Part shown: one piece after another, positions 10,569-20,501 of the stretch
How positions within the stretch are numbered: the stretch's first letter is position 1
Layout of the letters: each line of letters opens with the position of its first letter
Assembly: GCF_014042355.1 (NCBI RefSeq)
Contig: NZ_JACEZU010000010.1
Location: forward strand, 124,001 to 188,000
DNA: 64,000 bases
Direction: 5' to 3'
From: Rugamonas apoptosis
Lineage (GTDB): Bacteria; Pseudomonadota; Gammaproteobacteria; Burkholderiales; Burkholderiaceae_D
The notes under the pieces: generated by a model
What the model saw: only the letters and a program-made list of their open reading frames with translations
Told to the model about the DNA's origin: nothing
The model's database searches: none
Program-made: the position numbers and the translations under genes

Positions 10569-11978
10569 TCATTCCCGCTGGCGCCAGCCGCCCCCCAGCG
10601 ACTGGATCAAGGCGATGGCCGTGGCCTGGCGGTCCGCCTGGGCCTGCACCAGCGCGCGGCGCGCGGCCAGCGCCGTGTTCTGGGCCGTCACTACCTCCGT
10701 GAAAGCCACCTGGCCGGCCCGGTAGCGGTTCAGCATCTGCGCCTCCACCTGGTCGGCCGCCTCGGAGGCCGTACGGCGCAATTCCTGCTGTTGCGCCAGC
10801 GCGGCGCTGGCGGCCAGCTGGTTCTCCACGTCGGCGAAGGCGGCCAGCACGGTCTGCCGGTAATGGGCGATGGCCGCGTCGCGCCCCGCCTCGGCGCCGC
10901 TCACGCGGGCCGCCGTGGCGCCCGCATTGAACAGGTTTTCCGCCGCCGACAGGCCCAGCGACCACAAACTGTTGGTGGCGCTGAACAGGCCCGCCGCCTG
11001 GCCCGCGCCCACGCCGTATGACGCCGTCAGGTTCACACTGGGGAAATAGGCGGCGCGCGCGATGCCGATCTGCGCGTTGGCCGCCGCCACCCGGCGCTCG
11101 GCGGCGGCAATGTCGGGCCGGCGCTGCAGCAGCGTCGATGGCAGGCCGGCAGGAATCTCCGGCACGGTCGTGTTCCAGGGCGCCGGCGCCAGCGTGAACG
11201 CGCCGGCCGGTTTGCCCAGCAGGACGGCGATCGCATGTTCGAGCTGGGCGCGCTGGCGCACCGCGTTGGACTGGTCGATACGGGCGCTGGCCAACTGGGT
11301 CTGGGCCTGCAGCACGTCGGACTTGGCGGCCAACCCGGCATTGAAACGGTTGGTGGTGATGGTCAGCAGGCGCTGGTCGCCGTCCACCGTGGCCGCCAGC
11401 AGCGTCAGCTGGGCGTCCGCCTGGCGCAGCGCGAAGTAGTTGGCCGCCAGCTCGCCCTGGGCCGACAAACGGGCCGCCGCCAGGTCGGCCGCGCTGGCCT
11501 GGGCGCTGGCGCCAGCGCTATCGGTCCCGGCGCGCAGCTTGCCCCACACGTCCGGCTCCCAGCTGCCGCCGATGTTCATGCGGTATTGGCCGGCGGCCTT
11601 GGTATTGCCGCCACCGCCGGAGCGGCCGGCGCTGCCCGTCAAATCCACCACTGGGAACAGCGCGGCGCGCTGCTCGCTCACCAGCGCGCGCGCCTGCGCG
11701 TAGGCGGCCGCGGCGGCGGCCACGTTCTGGTTCGACACCTCGACGGCGGCGGCCAGTTCGTTGAGCACGGGGTCGCCGAACAGCGTCCACCACGGGCCCC
11801 GTTCCAGCGTGTCGGCCGGCGCGGCCGGCTGCCAGCCTTGCGCCTCCTTGTAGGCGTCCGGCTGCGCCACGGCCGGCACCTGGTAGGTGGGAGCGACGGC
11901 GCAGCCGCTGGCGACGCTGGCGGCGAGCGCCATGGCGGCCAGGCGCGAGGATGGGAGAGGAATCAGCTTCGGTTTCAT
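10569..11978 (-). CDS. RND efflux outer-membrane factor, NodT/OprM lipoprotein
   Basis: 469 residues. The signal peptide ends in the lipobox VASGC, so the protein is lipidated at Cys26. The two outer-membrane efflux (OEP) repeats show the standard pattern: PDAYKEA near the start, GSWEPDVWGKLRAGTDSA, the VLQAQTQLASARIDQSNA helix, RRPDIAAAERRVAAANAQIG at the repeat junction, and FPSVNLTASYGVG. Trimers form the outer-membrane channel and periplasmic tunnel that docks with the MdtA-like adaptor. The start at 11978 overlaps the stop of the upstream RND pump gene by 4 bp (ATGA), placing it last in the four-gene efflux operon. Confidence 0.93.
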   Translation of the reverse strand: MKPKLIPLPSSRLAAMALAASVASGCAVAPTYQVPAVAQPDAYKEAQGWQPAAPADTLERGPWWTLFGDPVLNELAAAVEVSNQNVAAAAAAYAQARALVSEQRAALFPVVDLTGSAGRSGGGGNTKAAGQYRMNIGGSWEPDVWGKLRAGTDSAGASAQASAADLAAARLSAQGELAANYFALRQADAQLTLLAATVDGDQRLLTITTNRFNAGLAAKSDVLQAQTQLASARIDQSNAVRQRAQLEHAIAVLLGKPAGAFTLAPAPWNTTVPEIPAGLPSTLLQRRPDIAAAERRVAAANAQIGIARAAYFPSVNLTASYGVGAGQAAGLFSATNSLWSLGLSAAENLFNAGATAARVSGAEAGRDAAIAHYRQTVLAAFADVENQLAASAALAQQQELRRTASEAADQVEAQMLNRYRAGQVAFTEVVTAQNTALAARRALVQAQADRQATAIALIQSLGGGWRQRE

Positions 11979-14900
11979 GGTGGGGTCGGCGACGCAGTTG
12001 CCTGCTCGCCGTGCAGACGGCTTAAATGTTGTTCGGATGGGCTGCGGCGGCGCAGCTTGTCGAGCAGGATGTAGACCACGGGCGTGGTCAGCAGGGTCAT
12101 GAGCTGGCTGGCGACCAGGCCGCCGATGATGGCGATGCCCAGTGGCTGGCGCAGTTCCGAGCCTTCGCCAAAGCCGATCGCCAGCGGCAGCGCGCCCAGC
12201 GCGGCGGCCAGCGTCGTCATCAGGATGGGACGGAAGCGCAGCAGACAGGCCTCGCGCACGGCCTGCGCCGCGTTCAGTCCCCTGCCCCGCTCCGCTTCCA
12301 GCGCGAAGTCGATGATCAGGATGGCGTTCTTCTTGACGATGCCGATCAGGAGGAACACCCCGATCAGGGCGATGATGGAAAACTCCATCTTGAACATCAA
12401 CAGCGCCAGCACGGCGCCCACCCCAGCCGACGGCAGCGTGGACAGCACCGTCACCGGATGCACGAGGCTCTCGTACAGGATGCCCAGCACGATGTAGATC
12501 ACGACGATGGCGGCCAGGATCAGCAACGGCTGCTGACGGTTGCTCTCGTCCGCGCTGCGGGCCGTGCCCTGGAAGCTGCCGCGCACATTGGACGGCATGG
12601 CGATGTCGGCCTCCGCATGTTTAACGGCTTGCTGCGCGTCGCCCAGGCTGTAGCCCTCGGCCAGGTTGAACGAGATGGTGGTGGCCAGTTCGCCATCCTG
12701 GTGCTCGACGGAGGTGGGCGCGGAGCGCTCGGTGAAGCGTGCCAGCGCCGGCAGCGGCACCATCACGTTGGCTGCCGTGTTGAGGGCCGCGCCGGTGGCC
12801 GCGTCGCGCGCGGCGCCGTTGTTGGTGGCGCCGGCGCTGGCCGCGGCGGCAGTGGTTCCCGTGGTGGGTTTGCCGGGCACGTACACGTCGCGCAGCGCCT
12901 CCGGGCTCTGGGCGTAGCGCGGCGCCACCTCCATGATTACATGGTACTGGTTAAGTTCATCGTAAATGGTGGACACCTGGCGCTGGCCGAAGCCGTTGTA
13001 GAGCGCATTGTCCACGTCGCGCACCGTCATGCCCATCCTGGCGGCGCTGTCCTTGTCGATTTCAACGAGGGTTTCCACGCCGTTGTCCGCCTGGTCCGTG
13101 TCCACGTCGATCAGCGCCTTCTGGGCCTTCATGCCGTCGGCCAGCCGCGCGGCCCACACTTTCAACGCGCCCCGGTCGTCGCTCTTGAGCGTGTACTGGT
13201 AAGTGGAATTGGACTGCCGCCCGCCCATGCGCAAATCCTGCACGGGATTCAGGAACAGCGACACACCGCTGATGCGGGCCAGCTGAGGACGCAGGCGCGC
13301 CATCACCGCCTGCCCCGCCTCATGCCGCTGCGACGGCGGCTTGAGCGTGATGAACATGAAACCGCCGCCGGCCCGCGAACCGCCCGTGAAGCCCACCACC
13401 GTCTCCACGGCCGGATCGCGCTTGATGACGTTGACCAGCTGGCGCAGCTTTTGCTGCATGGCCTGGAACGAGATGCTCTGGTCGGCCCGGATACCGCCGC
13501 TGATCTGGCCCGAGTCCTGCTGCGGGAAAAAGCCCTTGGGCGCGGCCCGGAACAGGTAGACGTTCAATCCGATCACGAACACCAGGATCAGCATCACCAG
13601 CCACAAACTCGATAGCGCCCAGTCCAGCGAATACGCGTACATGCGGTGCATCCAGTCGTAGCCCCGCTCCGCCCAGCGGGCCAACCGCCCGGGCGGGCGC
13701 TGGTGGCCGCCCGGCTTGAGCAGCCAGGCGCACATCATGGGCGTGGTGGTGAGTGATATCACCAGCGATATCAGCACCGCCACCGACAGCGTGACGGCGA
13801 ATTCACGGAACAGCCGCCCCACCTGTCCGCCCATGAACAGCAGCGGAATGAACACGGCCACCAGCGACAGGCTGATGGACAGCACCGTAAAGCCCACCTC
13901 GCGCGCGCCCAGCAGCGCGGCGTGGAAGCGGTCCATGCCCTGCTCGATGTGGCGCGCCGTGTTCTCCAGCACCACGATCGCGTCGTCCACCACGAAGCCG
14001 GTGGCCACCGTGAGCGCCATCAGGCTCAGGTTATTGAGACTGAAACCCATCAGATACATCACGCCAAAAGTACCCAGCAGCGACACCACCGTGGCCACGG
14101 CCGGCACGATGGTGGCGCGCACGCTGCGCAGGAAGGCGCTCACCACCAGCACCACCAGCACGATGGAGATCAGCAGCGTGATCTCGATTTCCTTGAGCGA
14201 GGCGCGGATCGAATTGGTGCGGTCCGACGCCACTTGCAGCTTCACGTCCTGCGGCAATTGCGCCTGCAGTTGCGGCAGCAGCGCGCGCACGCTGTCCACC
14301 GTCTCGATCACGTTGGCGCCCGGCTGGCGCGTGATCAGCACGATCACGGCCGGCTCGCCGTTGAACAGGCCCAGGGTGTTGTTGTTCTCGGTGCCGTCGA
14401 TCACCTCGGCCACGTCCTGCAGGCGGATGGCCGCGCCGTTGCGCCAGGCCACCACCAGCGTGCGGTAGTCGGCCGCGCTGCGCCCACCGCGCGCACCGTT
14501 GGGCGCGGAATAGAGCTGCAAGTGGCGCCCGTCCCCTTCGATGGCGCCCTTGGGACGGTTGGCGTTGGTGGCCTGGATGGCGGCCCGCACATCCTCGGTC
14601 GATACGCCGTAGCGGTTGAGGGCATACGGCAGCAACTCCACCCGCACGGCCGGCAGCGAGCCGCCGCCGATCTCCACGTCGCCCACGCCCTGCACCTGCG
14701 CCAGCTTTTGCTGCACCAGGTTGGACACGGCTTCGTAGATCTGGCCCGGGGTGCGGGTGGGCGACGTCAGCGCCAGGATCAGCACCGGCGCGTCCGACGG
14801 GTTGGACTTGCGGTAGGTGGGATTGCTGCGCAGCGTGGCCGGCAAATCCACGCGCGAGGCGTTGATGGCCGCCTGCACTTCGCGCGCGGCCGAATCGATC

Positions 14901-15199
14901 TTGCGGTTCAAATCGAACTGCAGGCTGACCCGCGTTTGCCCGGCGCCGGAACTGGAGGTGACTTCGTTCACGCCCGCGATCACGCCCAGCCGCCGTTCCA
15001 GCGGCGTGGCCACGTTGCTGGCCATGGTTTCCGGACTGGCGCCCGGCAGCGAGGCCGTGACGGTGATGGCCGGGAAATCCACCTGCGGCAGCGGCGACAC
15101 GGGCAGCACGAAGAACGCGGCGATGCCGGCCAGCGCGATGCCGATGGTCAGCAGCACCGTGCCGATGGGCCGGCGCACGAACGGTGCCGACAGGTTCAC
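11975..15199 (-). CDS. mdtC: RND multidrug efflux permease, MdtC-like
   Basis: 1074 residues, the usual size for an AcrB-type inner-membrane pump: a first membrane helix after MNLSAPFVRRPIGTVLLTIGIALAG, two large periplasmic loops, and twelve membrane helices. The proton-relay residues are present: the Asp pair in GFVVDDAIVVLEN and Lys in GIVKKNAILIIDF. Periplasmic motifs such as NVIETVDSVRALLPQL match the MdtB/MdtC branch. In that branch two different permeases form a mixed trimer, which agrees with the sister gene upstream overlapping by 4 bp. One periplasmic loop holds a low-complexity Ala/Thr/Gly insert (TGTTAAAASAGATNNGAARD). Confidence 0.92.
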   Translation of the reverse strand: MNLSAPFVRRPIGTVLLTIGIALAGIAAFFVLPVSPLPQVDFPAITVTASLPGASPETMASNVATPLERRLGVIAGVNEVTSSSGAGQTRVSLQFDLNRKIDSAAREVQAAINASRVDLPATLRSNPTYRKSNPSDAPVLILALTSPTRTPGQIYEAVSNLVQQKLAQVQGVGDVEIGGGSLPAVRVELLPYALNRYGVSTEDVRAAIQATNANRPKGAIEGDGRHLQLYSAPNGARGGRSAADYRTLVVAWRNGAAIRLQDVAEVIDGTENNNTLGLFNGEPAVIVLITRQPGANVIETVDSVRALLPQLQAQLPQDVKLQVASDRTNSIRASLKEIEITLLISIVLVVLVVSAFLRSVRATIVPAVATVVSLLGTFGVMYLMGFSLNNLSLMALTVATGFVVDDAIVVLENTARHIEQGMDRFHAALLGAREVGFTVLSISLSLVAVFIPLLFMGGQVGRLFREFAVTLSVAVLISLVISLTTTPMMCAWLLKPGGHQRPPGRLARWAERGYDWMHRMYAYSLDWALSSLWLVMLILVFVIGLNVYLFRAAPKGFFPQQDSGQISGGIRADQSISFQAMQQKLRQLVNVIKRDPAVETVVGFTGGSRAGGGFMFITLKPPSQRHEAGQAVMARLRPQLARISGVSLFLNPVQDLRMGGRQSNSTYQYTLKSDDRGALKVWAARLADGMKAQKALIDVDTDQADNGVETLVEIDKDSAARMGMTVRDVDNALYNGFGQRQVSTIYDELNQYHVIMEVAPRYAQSPEALRDVYVPGKPTTGTTAAAASAGATNNGAARDAATGAALNTAANVMVPLPALARFTERSAPTSVEHQDGELATTISFNLAEGYSLGDAQQAVKHAEADIAMPSNVRGSFQGTARSADESNRQQPLLILAAIVVIYIVLGILYESLVHPVTVLSTLPSAGVGAVLALLMFKMEFSIIALIGVFLLIGIVKKNAILIIDFALEAERGRGLNAAQAVREACLLRFRPILMTTLAAALGALPLAIGFGEGSELRQPLGIAIIGGLVASQLMTLLTTPVVYILLDKLRRRSPSEQHLSRLHGEQATASPTPP

Positions 15200-18100
15200 G
15201 GCGCCACCCCGTCCACGTCATTCAACTTCGCCGGACCGCCAGCGCGCGCGCCGCGCCCGCCCCAACGCCGCGCCAGCGCGTCGAAGCCCAGGTAGATCAC
15301 GGGCGTGGTGAACAACGTCAGCATCTGGCTCACGATCAGGCCACCGAAGATGGACAGGCCCAGCGGCCGGCGCAACTCGGCGCCATCGCCCCAGCCCAGC
15401 ATCAACGGCACGGCCGCGAACAGCGCCGCCAGCGTCGTCATCAAAATGGGACGGAAGCGCAGCAGCGCCGCCTGGTGAATCGCTTCGCGCGCCGATTTGC
15501 CTTCCTCACGCTCGGCCTCGATGGCGAAGTCGATCATCATGATCGCGTTCTTCTTCACGATACCAATCAACAGGATGATGCCGATGATGCCGATCACACC
15601 CAGATCCTGGCCGCTGACGCCCAGCGCCAGCAAGGCGCCCACCCCGGCCGAGGGCAAGGTGGACAGGATGGTGAGCGGATGGATATAGCTTTCGTATAGC
15701 ACGCCCAGCACGATGTAGACGCAGATCACGGCCGCCAAAATCAGCCACAACTGGTTGGACAGCGAATTCTGGTAGGCCCCCGCCGCGCCCAGGAAGGTGA
15801 GCGACACGGATGGCGGCAGCTTGATTTCCCCGGCCGCCTCGCGCACGGCGTCCACCGCATCGCCCAGCGCCACGCCGCCGGCCGTGTCGAAGCCCAGCGT
15901 GGTGGCCGGATACTGGGCCACGTGCGTGATCTGCAGCGGCGCCGGACGTTCGAGGATGGTGGCCACGGCCGACAGCGGCGTGGTCTTGCCGGAACTGGTG
16001 CGCAATTGCAGCTCGCCCAGCGTGGCGGGCGTGGTCAAGGCGTCCGGCCGCGCCTCCAGGATCACCCGGTACTGGTCGGTCTGGGCGAAGATGGTCGAGA
16101 CGATGCGCTGGCCAAAAGCGCTGTACAAGGCATCGTCGATGGCGGCGGCCGTGATACCCAGCCGCGCGGCGCTGTCACGGTCGATGCTGATGTAGGCCGC
16201 GCTGCCGGTGGCGCCCGCGTCCGACACCACGTTGCGCAGGCGCGCCTTGGTGCGCATCTGCTGCGCAAGCCTGGCGGCCCAGCCGTTGACGGTGGCGTAA
16301 TCCGCCCCCTCCAGCGACACCCGGTACTGGGTCGGCCCCGTTTCGGCGTCGATGGTCAGGTCCTGGGTCGGTTGCAGATACAGGGTCACGCCGGCCACTT
16401 CGCTGGCGCGCTGGCGCAGGCGCGCCATGGTGGCGTCCTGGCTGGCGCTGCGCTCGCGCTTCAGGTTGATCAGCATGCGGCCCGTATGCAGCATGGTGTT
16501 GTTGGCCGCGTCCACGCCCACCAGGGAACTGAGCGACTCCACGTCCGGGTCGGCCAGCAACGCGCGCGCCGTGGCCCGCTGGAGTTCGGCCATGCGGGCA
16601 TAGGACACCGATTGCGCCGTTTCGACCCGGGCCTGTAGCTGGCCCGTATCCTGGGTCGGGAACAGCCCCTTGGGGATGAAGATGTACATCGCCACCGTCA
16701 GCAGCAACGTGGCCAGCGCCACCAGCAGCGTCATGCCCTGGCGTTCCAGCACCCATAGCAAGGCGCGGTCGTACCGCCGGATCACGGCGTCGAAGAATGC
16801 CTGGGTGTGGCGCGCCAGCGCGCCCGGATGCTCGTCCGCGTGGCTGCGCAGCCAGCGGCCCGACATCATCGGCACCAGCGTCAGCGACACCACGGCCGAA
16901 ATCAGGATGGTGATGGCCAGCGTGACGGCGAACTCGCGGAACAGCCGCCCCACCACGTCGCCCATGAACAGCAGCGGAATCAGCACGGCGATCAGCGACA
17001 CCGTCAGCGAGATGATGGTGAAGCCGATCTGGGTGGCGCCCTTGAGCGCGGCCGCCATCGGCGTCTCGCCCTGCTCGATGTAGCGGGCGATGTTCTCGAT
17101 CATGACGATGGCGTCGTCCACCACGAAGCCGGTGGCGATGGTGAGCGCCATCAGGGACAGGTTGTTCAGGCTGTAACCGAGCAGATACATGACGCCGAAA
17201 GTGCCCACCAGCGAAATGGGCACGGCCAGGCTGGCGATCACGGTGGCCCGCACGCTGTGCAGGAAGCCGAAGATGACCAGCACCACCAGTACCACGGCCA
17301 GCAGCAGTTCCATCTCCACGTGCTCCACCGAGGCGCGGATGCCGGTGGTGCGGTCGCTCAGCACATCCACCCGCAGCGCGCCGGGCAGGCCGGCCGTCAG
17401 TTCCGGCAGGCGGCTCTTGATGGCGTCCACGGTGGCGATCACGTTGGCGCCGGGCTGGCGTTGCACATTGAGGATGATGGCCGGTTTCATGCCGGACCAC
17501 GCGCCCAGCTTGACGTTCTCCGCGCTGTCGACCACTTGCGCCACGTCCTCCAGCCGCACGGGCGCGCCGTTGCGATAGGCCACGATCAGCTTGCGGTAGT
17601 CGTCGGCCGTCAGCAGCTGGTCGTTGGCGTTGATGGTGAAGGAGCGGGTCGGGCCGTCGAAGCTGCCCTTGGCGCTGTTGGCGTTGGCGGCGGCGATGGC
17701 GGTGCGCAGCGTGTCCAGCCCCAGGCCGGCCGATGCAAGGGCCTGGGTGTCGGCCTGGATGCGCACGGCGGGCCGCTGGCCGCCGCTCAGCGTGACCAGC
17801 CCCACCCCGCTGACCTGGCTGATCTTCAGCGCCAGCCGGGTGTTGACGATATTCTGCACCTGCGTCAGCGGCATGGTGTCGGAAGTGATGGCCAGCGTCA
17901 GCACGGGCGCGTCGGCCGGGTTGACCTTGGCGTACACGGGCGGCGCCGGCAAGTCGGTCGGCAGCAGCGAGGCGCCGGCGTTGATGGCGGCCTGCACTTC
18001 CTGCTCGGCCACGTCCAGCGTCTGGCCCAGCGAGAATTGCAGTGTGATGAGGGACACCCCGGCCGCGCTGGTGGAACTCATGCGCTGCAAGCCCGCCATC

Positions 18101-18318
18101 TGGCCGAACTGGCGCTCCAGCGGCGCCGTCACGGTCTGGCCCATCACTTCGGGGCTGCCGCCCGGGTACAGGGTTTGCACCTGGATGGTGGGGAAATCCA
18201 CCTGCGGCAGCGCCGCCAGCGGCAGGAACTTGAAGCCCACCAGGCCCGCCAGCACGATGGCCAGCATCAGCAGCGACGTCGCCACCGGACGCTGGATGAA
18301 GGGCGCGGACGGGCTCAT
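15196..18318 (-). CDS. mdtB: RND multidrug efflux permease, MdtB-like
   Basis: 1040 residues, beginning MSPSAPFIQRPVATSLLMLAIVLAG. The twelve-helix RND topology is complete, with the proton-relay Asp pair (GFVVDDAIVMIEN) and Lys (GIVKKNAIMMIDF). It is clearly a paralogue of the following gene, with which it overlaps by 4 bp (ATGA), and the order adaptor-permease-permease matches mdtABC. It should form a B2C-type heterotrimer that exports hydrophobic drugs, bile-salt-like compounds or metal complexes; the substrate here is unknown. It lies 46 bp after the adaptor gene. Confidence 0.92.
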   Translation of the reverse strand: MSPSAPFIQRPVATSLLMLAIVLAGLVGFKFLPLAALPQVDFPTIQVQTLYPGGSPEVMGQTVTAPLERQFGQMAGLQRMSSTSAAGVSLITLQFSLGQTLDVAEQEVQAAINAGASLLPTDLPAPPVYAKVNPADAPVLTLAITSDTMPLTQVQNIVNTRLALKISQVSGVGLVTLSGGQRPAVRIQADTQALASAGLGLDTLRTAIAAANANSAKGSFDGPTRSFTINANDQLLTADDYRKLIVAYRNGAPVRLEDVAQVVDSAENVKLGAWSGMKPAIILNVQRQPGANVIATVDAIKSRLPELTAGLPGALRVDVLSDRTTGIRASVEHVEMELLLAVVLVVLVIFGFLHSVRATVIASLAVPISLVGTFGVMYLLGYSLNNLSLMALTIATGFVVDDAIVMIENIARYIEQGETPMAAALKGATQIGFTIISLTVSLIAVLIPLLFMGDVVGRLFREFAVTLAITILISAVVSLTLVPMMSGRWLRSHADEHPGALARHTQAFFDAVIRRYDRALLWVLERQGMTLLVALATLLLTVAMYIFIPKGLFPTQDTGQLQARVETAQSVSYARMAELQRATARALLADPDVESLSSLVGVDAANNTMLHTGRMLINLKRERSASQDATMARLRQRASEVAGVTLYLQPTQDLTIDAETGPTQYRVSLEGADYATVNGWAARLAQQMRTKARLRNVVSDAGATGSAAYISIDRDSAARLGITAAAIDDALYSAFGQRIVSTIFAQTDQYRVILEARPDALTTPATLGELQLRTSSGKTTPLSAVATILERPAPLQITHVAQYPATTLGFDTAGGVALGDAVDAVREAAGEIKLPPSVSLTFLGAAGAYQNSLSNQLWLILAAVICVYIVLGVLYESYIHPLTILSTLPSAGVGALLALGVSGQDLGVIGIIGIILLIGIVKKNAIMMIDFAIEAEREEGKSAREAIHQAALLRFRPILMTTLAALFAAVPLMLGWGDGAELRRPLGLSIFGGLIVSQMLTLFTTPVIYLGFDALARRWGGRGARAGGPAKLNDVDGVAP

Positions 18319-18364
18319 GGCGATCTCTCCGTGGGTGCCGCGACCAGCTTATTGCGCGCCCCCA

Positions 18365-19798
18365 TCATTGTCCGCTCCCGCGCGGCGGGCGTTGGCCGCC
18401 CGACCAGCCGCTGGCGGCGGCGCTGGCGGCAGCGCCCGCTCCCGCGCTTGCACCCGCGCCTGCGTCTGCGCCTGCGCCCGCGCCGCCGCGACGCCCGCCA
18501 TGCCGGCCACCCGCTCCACCGGCACCCGGTTTATCGCCGGCCAGCACCACACGGGCGCCATCCTTGAGCCGGTCAGCCCCTTCCGTGATGACCTGCTCAC
18601 CAGCCTGCAAACCTGTCTGCATCTGCACCTTGTCCGCCATCGCCTGCCCGCGCGTGACGGGCCGCAGCGACACGGTGCGGTCGGCGTTCAGCACGTACAC
18701 GAAATCGCCGCTGGCGCCATGGCGCAGTGCCGTCACCGGCACCATCACGGCATCCTTGATGGTGCGCAGCTCCAGCCGGAGGTTGACGAACTGGCTGGGG
18801 AACAGCGTGCTCTTGTCGTTGACGAAGCGCGCCTTGGCTTTGACGGTGCCGGTCTGGGTGTCGACCTGATTGTCGAGCGCCGCGAATTTGCCCTGCGCCA
18901 GCGCCGTGCTGCGGGTGCGGTCGAACGCGGTGGCCGGCAGCGCCGCGCCCTCGCCCACGCGCGCCAGCACGTCCGGCGCCTGATCCTGCGGAATGGTGAA
19001 GGTGACGTCGATCGGTGACAGTTGGGTGATGACAGCGATACCCGCCGCGTCGCCGGAGTTGACCAGGTTGCCCACATCTACGCCACGCAAACCCACCCGG
19101 CCGCTGATGGGCGCCACCACCTTGGTATAGCCCAGGTTCAAGCGCGCCAGCCCTTCGGCCGCGCGGTCCGTCATCACCGTGCCTTGCAATTGCTTGACCA
19201 GCGCCGCCTGCGTGTCGACATCCTGGCGCGCGATCGAATCCTGTCCCAGCAACGTGCGATAGCGTTCCAGCGTCAGCTTCGCATTCTCAAGCTGGGCCTC
19301 ATCGCGCTGGCGCTGGCCGCTCGCCTGCAGCAGCGCCATCTCGAACTGGCGCGGGTCAATCTCGGCCAGCACCTGGCCAGCCTTGACCATCTGGCCTTCC
19401 TTGAACAGCACCTGGCGCAGGATGCCCGACACCTGCACCCGCACCGTGGTGGTGGCGGCCGACGTCACCGTGCCCAGCGCATCGAGCGATACCGGCACAT
19501 CGGCCTTTTCAGCCGTCGCCACGCCGACCGTGGTGGCCGGCCCGCCGCGCCGCCCGCCGGCACCGCCCGCGCCACCGGGGCCGCCGGGGCCACCCGGCCC
19601 GCCTGCTCCACCAGGACCACCTGCCATGCCCGGCGTGCCAGCCGCGCCGCCGGTGCCGGCCGCTGGATGGGTCAGGTACCACGCCAGTCCGCCCAGCGCT
19701 GCCATCACGGCGATGGCGATCACACTGCCAGCCAGCCGCGCACGGCCACGACGCCGGCGTGGGTTTGCGTTAGTTTCCGGGGTAGCTTGCGTGGTCAT
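18365..19798 (-). CDS. mdtA: RND efflux membrane-fusion protein, MdtA-like, with Gly-rich collagen-like spacer
   Basis: 477 residues. An Arg-rich cytoplasmic N-terminus is followed by one signal-anchor helix (about 24-42), then a Gly/Pro-rich low-complexity tract at about 48-85 with repeated GGPGGAGGPGG units. The conserved adaptor body follows: VRVQVSGILRQVLFKEGQMVKAGQVLAEIDPRQ (lipoyl), a short helical hairpin, and the beta-barrel domain. The C-terminus is again Gly/Ala-rich and disordered. Adaptors of this family bridge the MdtBC pump and the outer-membrane channel. The Gly-rich spacers at both ends are unusual in extent. The gene is first of the efflux operon and divergent from the Spy-like gene, sharing the 220-bp region that holds a CpxR-type box. 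Confidence 0.9.
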   Translation of the reverse strand: MTTQATPETNANPRRRRGRARLAGSVIAIAVMAALGGLAWYLTHPAAGTGGAAGTPGMAGGPGGAGGPGGPGGPGGAGGAGGRRGGPATTVGVATAEKADVPVSLDALGTVTSAATTTVRVQVSGILRQVLFKEGQMVKAGQVLAEIDPRQFEMALLQASGQRQRDEAQLENAKLTLERYRTLLGQDSIARQDVDTQAALVKQLQGTVMTDRAAEGLARLNLGYTKVVAPISGRVGLRGVDVGNLVNSGDAAGIAVITQLSPIDVTFTIPQDQAPDVLARVGEGAALPATAFDRTRSTALAQGKFAALDNQVDTQTGTVKAKARFVNDKSTLFPSQFVNLRLELRTIKDAVMVPVTALRHGASGDFVYVLNADRTVSLRPVTRGQAMADKVQMQTGLQAGEQVITEGADRLKDGARVVLAGDKPGAGGAGGRHGGRRGGAGAGADAGAGASAGAGAAASAAASGWSGGQRPPRGSGQ

Positions 19799-19889
19799 CG
19801 CCTGTCCTTGTCATGGCCGCACGGCGGCGGCATCGTCCTGTCTGAAGCTTGTCATTCTACGGTCGTGCACCGCCATTCTGTGGCCAAGT

Positions 19890-19906
19890 TACAAACTCGC
19901 TACAAA
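19890..19906. promoter_or_regulatory. TACAAA direct repeat, possible regulator site
   Basis: TACAAA occurs at 19890-19895 and 19901-19906, exactly 11 bp apart (one helical turn), and again inside the CpxR-type box at 19929-19934. The spacing suits a dimeric OmpR-family regulator binding one face of the DNA. Which promoter it would serve is not clear. Confidence 0.35.
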
Positions 19907-19926
19907 TCCGCCCTATTGAATACCGC

Positions 19927-19941
19927 TTTACAAAACTTTAC
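19927..19941. promoter_or_regulatory. CpxR-type box, TTTAC-N5-TTTAC
   Basis: The sequence is TTTAC AAAAC TTTAC, which read on the other strand is GTAAA-N5-GTAAA, the exact consensus of the CpxR binding site in enteric bacteria. It lies between the divergent mdtA-like and Spy-like genes, about 78 bp before the Spy-like start. Both gene types are known CpxR/BaeR targets in Escherichia coli, and a CpxRA-like pair is encoded 0.7 kb away. Confidence 0.65.
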
Positions 19942-20018
19942 CTGCCCGACATCGCAGCGTTACGGACCCCAACCATACTGGTTCCCGTAGTCTCCTCAAC
20001 CCAACCAAGGAACCGAAC

Positions 20019-20501
20019 ATGAGCATCTTCAACCGCAACACCATCGCCGCCGTCCTGCTGGGCGGCGCCCTGGCCGCCGGCGCCGGCGCCTATGCCGTGG
20101 ACCGCCACATGAACAGCGCCAGCCCGCACAGCGCCGTCGACGCCACCGCCCACGTCGACCGCATGCTGAAACACCTGTACGTGGAAGTCGACGCCACCGA
20201 CGCCCAGAAGTCCCAGATCGAGCCGCTGGTGCGCCAGGCCATGCAGGACCTGCAGCCCATGCACGAACAACTGCACAAGGCCCACGCGGCCGCGCTGCAG
20301 ATGCTGACCGCCCCCACCATCGACCGGGCCGCGCTGGAAACGGCGCGCGCCCAGAACCTGCAACTGGCCGACCAGGCGTCGAAGCGGCTGGTGCAGCTGA
20401 TCGCGGACGTGGGCGACCAGCTCACTCCGGCCCAGCGCCAGAAGCTGGCCGAGCACCTGTCGCACATGCATGAACGCGGCCACGGCATGCACCACGGTTA
20501 A
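20019..20501 (+). CDS. Spy/CpxP-family periplasmic chaperone
   Basis: 160 residues. The N-terminus is a signal sequence or anchor (TIAAVLLGGALAAGAGAYAV). The mature part is all helical, with the family hallmark LTPAQRQKLAEHL near the end and a second, weaker copy (VDATDAQKSQIEPLV). It ends in a His-rich tail (HMHERGHGMHHG) that may bind metal. Spy and CpxP are small cradle-shaped periplasmic proteins that hold unfolded proteins and feed back on the Cpx sensor. The start has an AAGGAA ribosome site 8 bases upstream. The CpxR-type box upstream and the CpxRA-like genes downstream support an envelope-stress role. Confidence 0.85.
   Translation: MSIFNRNTIAAVLLGGALAAGAGAYAVDRHMNSASPHSAVDATAHVDRMLKHLYVEVDATDAQKSQIEPLVRQAMQDLQPMHEQLHKAHAAALQMLTAPTIDRAALETARAQNLQLADQASKRLVQLIADVGDQLTPAQRQKLAEHLSHMHERGHGMHHG

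Noticed and set aside
16807..18567. Plus-strand frame of 586 codons opposite the MdtB-like gene
   Set aside because: Shadow of a conserved RND permease, running on through the intergenic region into the MdtA-like gene; low-complexity His/Gln/Arg composition.
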